A DNA stretch of 35,601 nucleotides from Oscillospiraceae bacterium. GTDB lineage: Bacteria > Bacillota > Clostridia > Oscillospirales > Oscillospiraceae. Under the pieces are notes generated by a model, which saw nothing but the letters and a program-made list of their open reading frames with translations, did no database searches and was not told the origin of the DNA. Location of the stretch: assembly GCA_022799035.1 (NCBI GenBank), contig JAAWNQ010000022.1, positions 1 through 35,601 of the forward strand. Reading direction: 5' to 3'. Shown here one piece after another: positions 16,171-22,510 of this stretch (position 1 is its first letter; each line of letters opens with the position of its first letter). A program made the position numbers and the translations under genes.

Positions 16171-16386
16171 TTAGACAACCTCCTCCACAACGAAATCAAC
16201 ATCATCTGGGTTTGTAAAATCTCGGCCAGCGAGCTCTAAGACTTCGGCACCAGTGGCGAAATCACCTGCACAGGTCAGACTATACTCCTCAGTTTCTTTG
16301 TAAGTATTAAATTCCATTTCATCGACCATTTCATCTAAAATTTCACCTGAGTGACTGTCAATTCTTTGAACAATGAATTTGCTCAT
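16171..16386 (-). CDS. Small acidic protein of unknown function, first gene of the islet operon
   Basis: 71 residues, strongly acidic (many Asp/Glu; ends VDFVVEEVV). Start ATG at 16386 with GAGGAGGT about 8 bp upstream. No recognised domain, signal peptide or membrane segment. It opens the operon driven by the promoter at 16441-16469, and its stop is one base from the presumed start of the Cys-rich gene. AT-rich codon use like the rest of the islet. Its size and position next to a divergent XRE gene recall an antitoxin-like or phage-derived small protein, but nothing in the sequence supports a toxin partner. Confidence 0.65.
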   Translation of the reverse strand: MSKFIVQRIDSHSGEILDEMVDEMEFNTYKETEEYSLTCAGDFATGAEVLELAGRDFTNPDDVDFVVEEVV

Positions 16387-16419
16387 TGTAGCCTACCTCC
16401 TCAATTTATAAAAACTAGT

Positions 16420-16477
16420 AACGTCGATTGACGTGTTTATATTATATATTGACGTGAATAATACGTCAATAGACGTT
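16420..16477. promoter_or_regulatory. Phased operator array for the XRE regulator (putative)
   Basis: Two 14-bp dyads of the form ACGTC-N4-GACGT lie at 16421-16434 (centre 16427.5) and 16463-16476 (centre 16469.5), 42 bp apart. A third half-site GACGT at 16451-16455 would belong to a dyad centred at 16448.5, exactly 21 bp from each. All three therefore lie on the same DNA face. The outer dyads overlap the transcription start region and the -35 of the minus-strand promoter. Confidence 0.75.
16441..16469 (-). promoter_or_regulatory. Promoter of the AT-rich islet operon
   Basis: On the minus strand TTGACG (plus 16464-16469), 17-bp spacer, perfect TATAAT (plus 16441-16446). A strong promoter, buried in the operator array, so likely tightly repressed. 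Confidence 0.85.
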
Positions 16478-16535
16478 GAGCAAATTATTCCAATTGCCAT
16501 CACCTTTCGATAGACTGATAGTGAGGTGATTTGGT

Positions 16536-16781
16536 ATGGCTCAAAAATTTGATAATTTTGCAAAAAGGCAGGATTTATACTATGCAATCGGATATTACAG
16601 AAGACTCCGGGGCTTTTCTCAAGAGCAGTTGGCCGAGGAATTGGGTATCAGCCGTCAGCACCTTGCCTCAGTTGAGGCTCCTAATATGGACCGGGGACTG
16701 TCTCTCGAATTGCTGTTTAATATTGCTACAGTGTTGGAAATTGAGCCTTACCTTTTGCTTAAGTTCAGCCCGGAAAAATGA
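16536..16781 (+). CDS. XRE-family HTH regulator
   Basis: An 81-residue protein that is almost entirely a lambda-Cro/C1-type helix-turn-helix. Helices 2 and 3 are FSQEQLAEELGISRQHLASVE (two segments, about residues 27-48), followed by the helices LSLELLFNIATVLEIEPYLLL. It has no sensor domain, so activity would depend on dimerisation, cooperativity or protein partners. ATG start with GTGAGGTGA about 8 bp upstream. Divergent from the SLH operon; the operator dyads between them are its probable binding sites, predicted to repress the operon and perhaps itself. AT-rich like the operon, implying joint acquisition. Confidence 0.85.
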   Translation: MAQKFDNFAKRQDLYYAIGYYRRLRGFSQEQLAEELGISRQHLASVEAPNMDRGLSLELLFNIATVLEIEPYLLLKFSPEK

Positions 16782-16816
16782 AAGCGGACCGCTTCCATGC
16801 GGTCCGCTTTTGCTTT
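16781..16816. terminator. Bidirectional terminator, right edge of the AT-rich islet
   Basis: A perfect 12-bp stem AAAGCGGACCGC / GCGGTCCGCTTT with a 6-nt loop, T-rich on the right and A-rich on the left. It serves the XRE gene and the convergent chromate-transporter operon. Confidence 0.9.
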
Positions 16817-16826
16817 TCGGAATGAT

Positions 16827-17396
16827 TCAGAACGAGAACACCACGCCCACTATGGCCGAGGCAATGATGAAAAAGATGGGGTGGACCTTTTTCAGGGGGG
16901 TGAACTTCACACATACGAAGATCACCACCGCCAGGGCGATGGGGGGCCAGTTGGGGTAGCTGGTGAAGGCGCTCTCCGGGCCCTGGGCGGGGCGGAGGAG
17001 GGCGATCCGGGCCACCTGAAGCATGGCGGCGGTGATCAGGGCCACCGAGGCCGCCCGAAGCCCGTAGAACACGCCGTCCACCACCTTGGACTGGCGGAAT
17101 TTCTGCAAAAACCGGGCGATGACAAGAATGACGATGATGGAGGGGAAGATGAGTCCCAGGGTGGAGACCACGCCCCCCAGGATACCGCCGCTGGTGAAGC
17201 CCACGTAGGTAGCCATGTTGACCCCCATGGGACCGGGGGTGGATTCGGAGATGGCGATCATGTCGGCAAGCTGGCCGGGGGTGAACCAGCCGGTGCGTTC
17301 CCCCAGGTCGGTGAGGAAGGGGATGGTGGCGAGGCCGCCGCCTACTGAGAACAGGCCGACCCGGCAGAACTCAAAGAACAGACGAAGGTAGATCAT
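16827..17396 (-). CDS. Chromate transporter half-protein, second of pair (ChrA/CHR family)
   Basis: A 189-residue membrane protein of the short-chain CHR type; two such half-proteins act together as one transporter. Signature FFEFCRVGLFSVGGGLATIPFL at the N-terminus (two segments) and STPGPMGVNMATYVGF (the STPGP motif). Known members export chromate or import anions such as sulfate; the natural substrate here is unknown. Start ATG at 17396 overlaps the TGA of the upstream gene (ATGA), a standard coupled arrangement. Longer open sequence upstream is the other gene in another frame. Confidence 0.9.
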   Translation of the reverse strand: MIYLRLFFEFCRVGLFSVGGGLATIPFLTDLGERTGWFTPGQLADMIAISESTPGPMGVNMATYVGFTSGGILGGVVSTLGLIFPSIIVILVIARFLQKFRQSKVVDGVFYGLRAASVALITAAMLQVARIALLRPAQGPESAFTSYPNWPPIALAVVIFVCVKFTPLKKVHPIFFIIASAIVGVVFSF

Positions 17397-17992
17397 GCCT
17401 TCAGCCCTCCCTTCGCCATCCGGATGACAAGGCCGATCACCCCGGAGAGGATGACCAAGAACACCGGGGAGGTGACCACACCCCACACCGCCGCCACTCC
17501 GGCGGAGGTGGAGGCGGGCAGGGTGACAAAGTTCCCGGCAGCAGCCAGGGCCAGCACCGCCATATAAATGATCCGGGTGGGCCAATCCTTCACAGCCCCC
17601 TTGAAAAGCTTGATGACGCTCACCAAAATGAGGGCCACCACGCCGGCCCGGACGCCGTTGAAAGCGTGGGCCACCGCCTCCAGGTGCATGAAGCCGCTGA
17701 GGAAGGCGGCGATAGCCAGGATGATGAGGACGGAGGGGAAGACCACCCCCAGGGTGGCGACGATCCCTCCAGGGATCCCCCCCTGGTTGGAGCCCACAAA
17801 GGTGGCGGTATTGACGGCGATGATCCCGGGGGTGCACTGGCCAACGGCGTAGTAGTCGGCCAACTGGTCCTCGGTGGCCCATTTTTTCTTCTCCACGATC
17901 TCCCGCTGGAGGATGGGCAGCATGGCGTAGCCGCCTCCAAAGGTCATGCCGCCTATTTTGGCAAAGGTGAGAAACAGATCCAATAGAAGCAC
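17393..17992 (-). CDS. Chromate transporter half-protein, first of pair (ChrA/CHR family)
   Basis: 199 residues, homologous to its downstream partner. TFAKIGGMTFGGGYAMLPIL at residues ~9-28 and QCTPGIIAVNTATFVG (CTPG replacing STPGP) are the CHR signatures. About six TM helices. Start is GTG at 17992 with AAAGGAG about 9 bp upstream. First gene of a two-gene operon with its own strong promoter. The two subunits probably insert in opposite orientations to form the dimer, as known for paired short CHR proteins. Confidence 0.9.
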   Translation of the reverse strand: MLLLDLFLTFAKIGGMTFGGGYAMLPILQREIVEKKKWATEDQLADYYAVGQCTPGIIAVNTATFVGSNQGGIPGGIVATLGVVFPSVLIILAIAAFLSGFMHLEAVAHAFNGVRAGVVALILVSVIKLFKGAVKDWPTRIIYMAVLALAAAGNFVTLPASTSAGVAAVWGVVTSPVFLVILSGVIGLVIRMAKGGLKA

Positions 17993-18033
17993 GGAAAAAT
18001 CTCCTTTCCTTTTGGTGGTCGAGACTGTGAGAC

Positions 18034-18062
18034 ATTATAGTACGATTTGTCCCGGATTGCAA
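18034..18062 (-). promoter_or_regulatory. Promoter of the chromate-transporter pair
   Basis: On the minus strand TTGCAA (plus 18057-18062), 17-bp spacer, TATAAT (plus 18034-18039). Confidence 0.75.
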
Positions 18063-18069
18063 TATGGGC

Positions 18070-18098
18070 TTGAGTTCCGCCGGGGGGAGTATTATAAT
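18070..18098 (+). promoter_or_regulatory. Promoter of the two-TM protein gene
   Basis: TTGAGT (18070-18075), 17-bp spacer, TATAAT (18093-18098), divergent from and almost abutting the chromate-pair promoter. Confidence 0.75.
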
Positions 18099-18136
18099 GG
18101 GGCTGTACCAAGATTTTACTTATGGGAGAGAGGAAT

Positions 18137-18901
18137 ATGAAGGCTTGCATAGAAAAAATGGATGAGGCGTATCGGGAAAAATATTATCCCCAAGGATCCT
18201 TTTTTGAAAAGGCCGCCAAAGAAAGCCGGCGGGGAAATATGATCCTGGCGGTGATGTCGGGGGTGGTATCCGCAGCCCTGACCGCGTTGATCCTGTGGAT
18301 GGTCTCTTTGGTGCGGTATCACAGCGGACAGGGAAATGAGGAGTCGGTAAAGGTGGGACTCATTTTTATGGCCGTTGTGGGGGCGGTGCTGGCCCTGTGC
18401 CTGTTTGGCCTGGTGATTGCCATCCGGCACATCAGGGACGGGGCGGCCGACGTGCTGAAAAAGGCGGCCAAAAGCAGCGGCCTTACCCAGGACGAGCTTC
18501 GGGAGTTTGACCGGCAGGCCCTGCAGTCGGACAGCTTTGTGCTCCACCTGGCGGGCAAGGTGTCCGCCGCCATGTCGGGGCAGAAGGACGGGCTCCTGAC
18601 CCGGGACTATATCTGGCTGGGGGATACCCGCAGCATCGTCCTGAAACGGCAGGATATCGTGGGAGCCAGCCTTTACCACTGGTATTACTACGTGAATAAA
18701 AAACGCGTCCGGAGCTTGAACCTGGCCCTTCTGAACAAGAACGATGTGATGGCCACAGCGGAGGTCAAGGAGGAGGCGGGCCGGGAGCTGATGGATCTGC
18801 TGGCCCGGGAAAACCCCGCCGTTCAGCTTCACCAGGGTATCCTGGAGGAGGGCAAGGAGTTTGACGCCTGGCGGGAGGAACACTCGAAAGCGAAGGGCTG
18901 A
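18137..18901 (+). CDS. Two-TM membrane protein of unknown function
   Basis: 254 residues. The ATG at 18137 follows GGGAGAGAGGAA; an in-frame ATG at 18122 would place that site inside the gene, so it is less likely. A short charged N-terminus is followed by two hydrophobic helices at about residues 39-62 and 76-100. A cytosolic helical segment (AADVLKKAAKSSGLTQDELREFDRQ as two helices) and a beta-rich C-terminal half follow (YIWLGDTRSIVLKRQDIVGA ... VRSLNLALLNKNDVMATAEV). The C-terminal part resembles bacterial PH-like domains in pattern, but I cannot name the family. It is transcribed alone. Confidence 0.75.
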   Translation: MKACIEKMDEAYREKYYPQGSFFEKAAKESRRGNMILAVMSGVVSAALTALILWMVSLVRYHSGQGNEESVKVGLIFMAVVGAVLALCLFGLVIAIRHIRDGAADVLKKAAKSSGLTQDELREFDRQALQSDSFVLHLAGKVSAAMSGQKDGLLTRDYIWLGDTRSIVLKRQDIVGASLYHWYYYVNKKRVRSLNLALLNKNDVMATAEVKEEAGRELMDLLARENPAVQLHQGILEEGKEFDAWREEHSKAKG

Positions 18902-18902
18902 A

Positions 18903-18978
18903 AACAAAAGGCTAAAAGCGAGAGCAAACTTTCCTCGGGAAAGAATGGTCTTGGCTTTTAGCCTTTTGCTTTTGTTTT
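18903..18978. terminator. Long-loop bidirectional terminator
   Basis: Arms AAAAGGCTAAAAGC and GCTTTTAGCCTTTT, extended by AAAAC and TTTTG runs, enclose about 35 nt that contain a further small hairpin (CTTTCC-TCGG-GAAAG). It lies between two convergent genes. Confidence 0.75.
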
Positions 18979-19959
18979 TCAGGCATAGCCCTCTATGCCC
19001 CGCACCGAGGCCTCCCCGGAGAACACATCCTCCTCCGACCCGTCCGGGAGGCGGACATGGAGGGTAAAGTCCTCGTTGATCCTCTCGGCAAAGGCGGTTC
19101 GCTCCCCCTTCGCCTGGAGAAGCCGTACCTCATGGCCTGTGGTGATACAGCGGCGGCGGTATTCCTCCAGATAAGGGGCCTTTTCGGCGGGGAAGGACGC
19201 CCAGAGGGTATTCAGTTCCCGGATCAGGGCGGCGGCAACCTCCGACCGGCGGGGGACGGCGGCCATGTGCTGGCCCAGGGAGGTGGCGATCCGGCTCAGC
19301 TCCGGACCGAAATCCTCCGCTGTCTGGCTTACATTGATCCCCATTCCCGCTACCACATAGTCCAGCCGCCCGTCGTCATCCACCCCCAGCTCACAGAGAA
19401 TGCCGCATAGCTTTTTCCCCTCCAGAAGGGGGTCGTTGACCCACTTGATCCGGCAGGAAAGGCCGGTGAGGGAATCCACCGCCCGGCATACCGCCACGGC
19501 GCACCAGGCGGTGAGCTGGCTGACCTCCTGAAGGGAAACCTGGGGCCGCAGGAGAACGGAGAGATAAAGGCCCTTTCCCGGCAGGGACTGGAAGGAGCGG
19601 CCCCGGCGGCCCTTGCCTCCGGTCTGCTCCCCGGCGATGACCACCAGACCACTCTCCGCCCCTTGGGCGGCAAGGCGTTTGCATTCGTTGTTGGTGGAGT
19701 CGGTGACGGGCAGGCACACCACCCGGTTTCCCACGGCCTGCCCGGGTTGGAGCAGCTCCCCGGGGGAGAGCAGGTCCGGGGCGGAGAGAAGCCGGTATCC
19801 CAGACCGGGCCGGGAGTGGATGACGTAGCCTTCGGCCCGGAGGGACTCCATGGCCTTCCATACCGCCGCCCGGCTTACCCCCAGGGTCTTGCTCATACCT
19901 TGGCCGGAGAGGGGTTCTGAGGCCGAGGACAGCAGACGGAGAACGTGGTCTTTCAGCAT
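18979..19959 (-). CDS. birA: Biotin operon repressor / biotin-[acetyl-CoA-carboxylase] ligase BirA
   Basis: 326 residues, bifunctional. It joins biotin to acceptor proteins through biotinyl-5'-AMP and represses biotin genes when loaded. N-terminal winged helix at ~1-60 (LSGQGMSKTLGVSRAAVWKAMESL as two helices; GYVIHSRPGLGYRL wing). The catalytic domain has VTDSTNNE near residue 85, the adenylate loop GGKGRRGRSF (GRGRRGR-type), IKWVNDP and GILCE, and the small C-terminal SH3-like domain follows. Divergent from bioY, with BirA-type operators between them, which supports feedback control of both genes. ATG at 19959 with AGGTGAG upstream. Confidence 0.95.
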   Translation of the reverse strand: MLKDHVLRLLSSASEPLSGQGMSKTLGVSRAAVWKAMESLRAEGYVIHSRPGLGYRLLSAPDLLSPGELLQPGQAVGNRVVCLPVTDSTNNECKRLAAQGAESGLVVIAGEQTGGKGRRGRSFQSLPGKGLYLSVLLRPQVSLQEVSQLTAWCAVAVCRAVDSLTGLSCRIKWVNDPLLEGKKLCGILCELGVDDDGRLDYVVAGMGINVSQTAEDFGPELSRIATSLGQHMAAVPRRSEVAAALIRELNTLWASFPAEKAPYLEEYRRRCITTGHEVRLLQAKGERTAFAERINEDFTLHVRLPDGSEEDVFSGEASVRGIEGYA

Positions 19960-19985
19960 AGGCTCACCTCTGTCGTTTTTCTTTC

Positions 19986-20014
19986 ACTTTACCCCATTCT
20001 AAAAAACTTGTCAA
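19986..20014 (-). promoter_or_regulatory. birA promoter
   Basis: On the minus strand TTGACA (plus 20009-20014), 17-bp spacer, TAAAGT (plus 19986-19991). The -35 lies inside BirA box 1. Confidence 0.7.
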
Positions 20015-20038
20015 CAGGAATGAAATAATAGTTTACAA
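20008..20038. promoter_or_regulatory. BirA operator, box 1
   Basis: TTGTCAAC-N15-GTTTACAA, the TGTNAAC-N15-GTTNACA dyad layout of Firmicute BirA sites. It overlaps the -35 elements of both birA and bioY, so one bound dimer can block both. Confidence 0.8.
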
Positions 20039-20060
20039 TAGCGGGAAAGTGTGGTATCCT
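20032..20060 (+). promoter_or_regulatory. bioY promoter
   Basis: TTTACA (20032-20037), 17-bp spacer, TATCCT (20055-20060). The predicted start point falls within BirA box 2. Confidence 0.65.
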
Positions 20061-20062
20061 TC

Positions 20063-20093
20063 CTGTAAACCAAATAAGAAAGAAGGTTTACAG
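20063..20093. promoter_or_regulatory. BirA operator, box 2
   Basis: A perfect 9-bp inverted repeat CTGTAAACC-N13-GGTTTACAG; core TGTAAAC-N15-GTTTACA as in box 1. It covers the bioY start point and its ribosome site (AGAAGG, 20081-20086). Box centres are 55 bp apart. Confidence 0.85.
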
Positions 20094-20095
20094 CA

Positions 20096-20641
20096 GTGAA
20101 AACAAATACCAGAATGTTGGCCCAGGCCGGGGTGATGGCGGCCCTGACGGCTGTGGGGGCCTTTATACGCTTTCCCTTGGGGGCGATGTCCTTCACCTTA
20201 CAGGATATGTTTACCGTCCTGGCGGGGGTGCTGCTGGGCTGGAGGTGGGGGGCCGCCTCCCAGGCCGTCTATGTGGCGTTGGGTCTGCTGGGCCTGCCCA
20301 TTTTCACCCAGGGGGGCGGTTTGGGCTATGTGTTCCAGCCCAGCTTTGGCTTCCTGCTGGGCATCATTCCCGCCGCCGCGCTCACCGGCCTTTTGGCGGG
20401 GGAGAGGGGAGAGGTGAAGCGGGTGGTGCCGGCCTGTATCGCGGGGCTGGCGGTAATGTATCTTATCGGTGTGCCCTATATGGGGATGATCCTGAATCTC
20501 TATATGGAGAAGGGACTCTCCGTGTGGACCATCGTGAAGACCGGTCTTCTTATCTATCTTCCCGGAGACACCCTGAAGGTGGCGGTGGTGGCCGCGGCGG
20601 CCCCGGCCCTTTGCCGGAGTCTGAGGCGGGGGGAAGCATAA
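20096..20641 (+). CDS. bioY: Biotin transporter substrate-binding subunit BioY
   Basis: 181 residues, the S component of an ECF-type biotin importer. Six hydrophobic helices and the family signatures FTLQDMFTVLAGVLLGWRWGA (two segments), GGLGYVFQPSFGFLLGI and GVPYM. GTG start at 20096 with AGAAGG 9 bp upstream inside BirA box 2. ECF A/A'/T genes are not in the window, so it would share a common energising module encoded elsewhere. The gene precedes yabP with a 57-bp gap, but a biotin transporter and sporulation genes are unlikely to be one functional operon. Confidence 0.93.
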   Translation: MKTNTRMLAQAGVMAALTAVGAFIRFPLGAMSFTLQDMFTVLAGVLLGWRWGAASQAVYVALGLLGLPIFTQGGGLGYVFQPSFGFLLGIIPAAALTGLLAGERGEVKRVVPACIAGLAVMYLIGVPYMGMILNLYMEKGLSVWTIVKTGLLIYLPGDTLKVAVVAAAAPALCRSLRRGEA

Positions 20642-20656
20642 CGGGACCCTTTGTCC

Positions 20657-20682
20657 CATATAGTGGTATCACCAACTATATG
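20657..20682. repeat. Inverted repeat before yabP
   Basis: CATATAGT-GGT / ACC-A-ACTATATG forms an 11-bp stem with one bulge between bioY and yabP. CATATAGT loosely resembles a sigma-E -10, which would fit yabP, but no -35 is clear. Confidence 0.5.
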
Positions 20683-20698
20683 GAAAGGCGGGGGTATC

Positions 20699-20977
20699 AT
20701 GCCCTATGAAGACTTGCGGCCCGCGGGCCATCACCTGATCCTGGAAGACCGGGAACGGCTTACCATCTCCGGCGTGGAGGAGGTGGAGAGCTTTGACGAG
20801 AACACCATCGTCATGGTCACTGCCCAGGGGGTGCTTATCGTCCGGGGGGAGGGGCTCCATATTGAGAAGCTGAGTCTGGACGGGGGCGATCTGAAGGTGG
20901 AGGGGATGGTGGAGTCCCTCACCTACGAGGAGGACCGCCGGAGCCGGGGAGGTTTTCTCTCCCGCCTGCTGGGGTGA
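20699..20977 (+). CDS. yabP: Sporulation protein YabP
   Basis: 92 residues, normal for YabP/YqfC-family proteins. The domain HHLILEDRERLTISGVEEVESFDENTI (in parts) and VRGEGLHIEKLSLDGGDLKVEGMVESL is characteristic. The start is the ATG at 20699, after AAAGGCGGGGG; an in-frame upstream ATG extends into the bioY end region and lacks a site. In Bacillus the same order yabP-yabQ-divIC-yabR occurs, as here. YabP and YabQ act in spore coat/cortex formation in the mother cell, so the genome is from a spore-former or a recent descendant. Confidence 0.92.
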   Translation: MPYEDLRPAGHHLILEDRERLTISGVEEVESFDENTIVMVTAQGVLIVRGEGLHIEKLSLDGGDLKVEGMVESLTYEEDRRSRGGFLSRLLG

Positions 20978-20980
20978 GCC

Positions 20981-21685
20981 ATGGGGGTCTCGGTCTCGGG
21001 CCAGGGGATGGCCTTTTTGGGCGCCATGGCCCTGGGGGGAGTCCTGGGGCTGGTATATGACCTGTTCCGCCTGATCCGGGGCCGCATCCCCCTGCGGCTT
21101 TTGGGGAACACCCTGGATCTTGCCTACTGGCCGTTGACGGTGGCAGCCCTGTTTGCTTACACCGTGGCGGCGGGGGATGGGGTAGTGCGGGTCTATCTCA
21201 TGCTGGGGGTGGGGCTGGGCGGAGTGTGCTATTTTCTGCTCCTGAGCGCCCCGGCCCTCTTTTTGGGAAACCGTTTGGCCGATCTGCTGGCTTTTTTGGG
21301 GGGGCTTGCCCTCCTCCCGGTGAGATGGCTGAAAAACCTCTGGAAAAAATTTTTGGAAAATGCAAAAAAGACCTTCCATTATGGGCTGAAATGGTATAAA
21401 ATATATCGAACCATTGGAGCGCTGGACCGGGAGACCCGGGGGAAGGGAGGCGGCGGAGGTGCAGATAAAAAAGGCGGGACTGCTGACCAAGCTGGTGATC
21501 CTCACCCTTCTCATTGCTTCGGCCGTCAGCCTGCTGGGACTTCGGGAGCAGATCGCCCAGGCCCAGGAGGAGCAGAGGGATCTGGAGCTTCAGGTAGCCC
21601 GGCAGACACAGGTCAACGCCGACCTGCGGGACGCCATCGATCACAGCGGCGATCCCGACCGGCAGGCCGACATCGCCCGGGATGA
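20981..21685 (+). CDS. yabQ: Sporulation membrane protein YabQ
   Basis: 234 residues to the in-frame stop, but only about 150 look like YabQ. Four hydrophobic helices (AFLGAMALGGVLGLVYDLFRLIRGR ... in parts) are followed by the basic segment KNLWKKFLENAKKTFHYGLKW. YabQ is an integral protein needed for cortex formation. The last ~75 codons overlap divIC out of frame and encode a low-complexity Gly/Arg/Pro tail that looks like the accidental reading of divIC. The start ATG at 20981 lies 3 bp after the yabP stop. The true C-terminus may be near codon 150-165 if there is a frameshift or sequence error. Confidence 0.85.
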   Translation: MGVSVSGQGMAFLGAMALGGVLGLVYDLFRLIRGRIPLRLLGNTLDLAYWPLTVAALFAYTVAAGDGVVRVYLMLGVGLGGVCYFLLLSAPALFLGNRLADLLAFLGGLALLPVRWLKNLWKKFLENAKKTFHYGLKWYKIYRTIGALDRETRGKGGGGGADKKGGTADQAGDPHPSHCFGRQPAGTSGADRPGPGGAEGSGASGSPADTGQRRPAGRHRSQRRSRPAGRHRPG

Positions 21686-21734
21686 GCTGGGTCTGGCCTC
21701 TCCTGGGGAGAAGGTCATCATATTTACCGATTAA
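21459..21734 (+). CDS. divIC: Septum formation initiator DivIC / FtsB-like
   Basis: 91 residues. Single TM helix near the N-terminus (LVILTLLIASAVSLLGL), a coiled coil (REQIAQAQEEQRDLELQVA), and the C-terminal DRQADIARDELGLASPGEKVI, which is the DivIC/FtsB conserved tail. It acts with FtsL and DivIB at the division site. GTG start at 21459 with GGGAGG about 8 bp upstream. An earlier GTG (21414) is in the same frame but lacks a site. Overlaps yabQ by 227 bp. Confidence 0.88.
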   Translation: MQIKKAGLLTKLVILTLLIASAVSLLGLREQIAQAQEEQRDLELQVARQTQVNADLRDAIDHSGDPDRQADIARDELGLASPGEKVIIFTD

Positions 21735-21792
21735 CGGCTTTGTGTGGGGCCGTAAAAAGGAAAAATTTTTCAGGGGAGGACAATAGGGTTCT

Positions 21793-22209
21793 ATGGAGTT
21801 TGGCGTAGGTTCTGTTTTGGAAGGCAAGGTCACGGGCATCACGAAGTTTGGGGCCTTTGTCTCGCTGCCGGAAGGCAAGTCAGGTTTGGTACATATTTCA
21901 GAGATCGCGTACACCTATGTGAACGACGTGAAGGACCATCTGCAGGAGGGACAGGAGGTCAAGGTCAAGGTCATCGGCATCGATGACAGCGGCCGGGTCA
22001 ATCTGTCCATCAAGAAGGCCCAGGACCCGCCCCCCCGTCCCGAGGGGTCCCGCCCGCCCCGCCCGGTAGGCTTTGCCGGCCCCAAGAAGGCCGCTGAACC
22101 CGTTACCTTTGAGGATAAGCTGAAGCAGTTTATGGCCTCCTCCGACAGTAAGCTGTCCGAGCTTCACATGAACGAGCGGAAGGGCAGCCGCCGCGGCGGC
22201 AGAAAGTAA
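21793..22209 (+). CDS. S1 RNA-binding domain protein (YabR / GSP13-like)
   Basis: 138 residues. The first ~75 are a single S1 domain (GSVLEGKVTGITKFGAFVSL, in parts, then GKSGLVHISEIA and GRVNLSIKKAQ). The remainder is a Pro/Arg-rich linker and a short basic C-terminus (RKGSRRGGRK). It matches the YabR/general stress protein 13 type that follows divIC in many Firmicutes and binds RNA or ribosomes. ATG at 21793; GGGGAGGA is 13 bp upstream, slightly far, and no nearer in-frame start is better. Confidence 0.9.
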   Translation: MEFGVGSVLEGKVTGITKFGAFVSLPEGKSGLVHISEIAYTYVNDVKDHLQEGQEVKVKVIGIDDSGRVNLSIKKAQDPPPRPEGSRPPRPVGFAGPKKAAEPVTFEDKLKQFMASSDSKLSELHMNERKGSRRGGRK

Positions 22210-22216
22210 GAGCACA

Positions 22217-22246
22217 AACTCCCCCGGTTCGCCGGGGGAGTTTTTC
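22217..22246 (+). terminator. Intrinsic terminator after the S1-domain gene
   Basis: AACTCCCCCGG-TTCG-CCGGGGGAGTT, a UUCG-capped stem, followed by T-tract. Confidence 0.92.
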
Positions 22247-22272
22247 TGTCTTGGGGAAGTGGGAGGACGGGC

Positions 22273-22301
22273 TTGACAAGCGGTCCAAATCATGGTATAG
22301 T
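22273..22301 (+). promoter_or_regulatory. Promoter of the riboswitch-exchanger unit
   Basis: Consensus TTGACA (22273-22278), 17-bp spacer, TATAGT (22296-22301). The start point is near 22308, just before the riboswitch P1. Confidence 0.85.
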
Positions 22302-22307
22302 TCCTCT

Positions 22308-22410
22308 CACGATATGAGGGAGTAGCGAGCGCGTATCCCTGCGCGTGGGCAAGTCAACAATCCCGGCTGTGAAAGCGGCCTGGCTTGCTTTTGGTCGCGA
22401 GACTCATGTA
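22308..22410 (+). promoter_or_regulatory. yybP-ykoY-type (manganese) riboswitch aptamer
   Basis: P1 is formed by ATGAG (22314-22318) and CTCAT (22403-22407). Beside it are the two conserved strands GGGAGTAGCGA and GGTCGCGAGACT that hold the metal-binding loops. A conserved GTCAACA and a CCGGCT/GGCC helix lie between. The consensus match (GGGAGUAGC ... GCGAGAC) is by recall, not by covariance search. Rest of the 300-bp gap (22210-22510): terminator, promoter, aptamer and expression platform. Confidence 0.82.
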
Positions 22411-22452
22411 GGGCTGAAAGGCCATACATGGGACTTCCTTTTTGGGAAAGAT

Positions 22453-22492
22453 AACTCAGGTGTGGTCCTTTGGGCCAAGCCTGAGTTTTTTT
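22453..22492 (+). terminator. Riboswitch expression-platform terminator
   Basis: AACTCAGG pairs with CCTGAGTT (inner GGTCC / GGCC pairs) with seven T, ending 18 bp before the exchanger start. An intermediate hairpin CATGT / ACATG (22405-22430) overlaps the 3' strand of P1, so ligand binding can switch between folds. Confidence 0.82.
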
Positions 22493-22510
22493 ATGGAAAG
22501 GAAGATGAAA

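Noticed and set aside
16171-16781. Toxin-antitoxin system in the AT-rich islet
   Set aside because: An XRE gene with small neighbours suggests it, but neither small protein shows a toxin fold, and the operon continues into a large exported SLH protein.
22305-22410. tRNA-like or cobalamin/NiCo riboswitch
   Set aside because: The GGGAGTAGC...GCGAGAC strands and P1 fit yybP-ykoY, and no acceptor stem, anticodon or B12-box is present.
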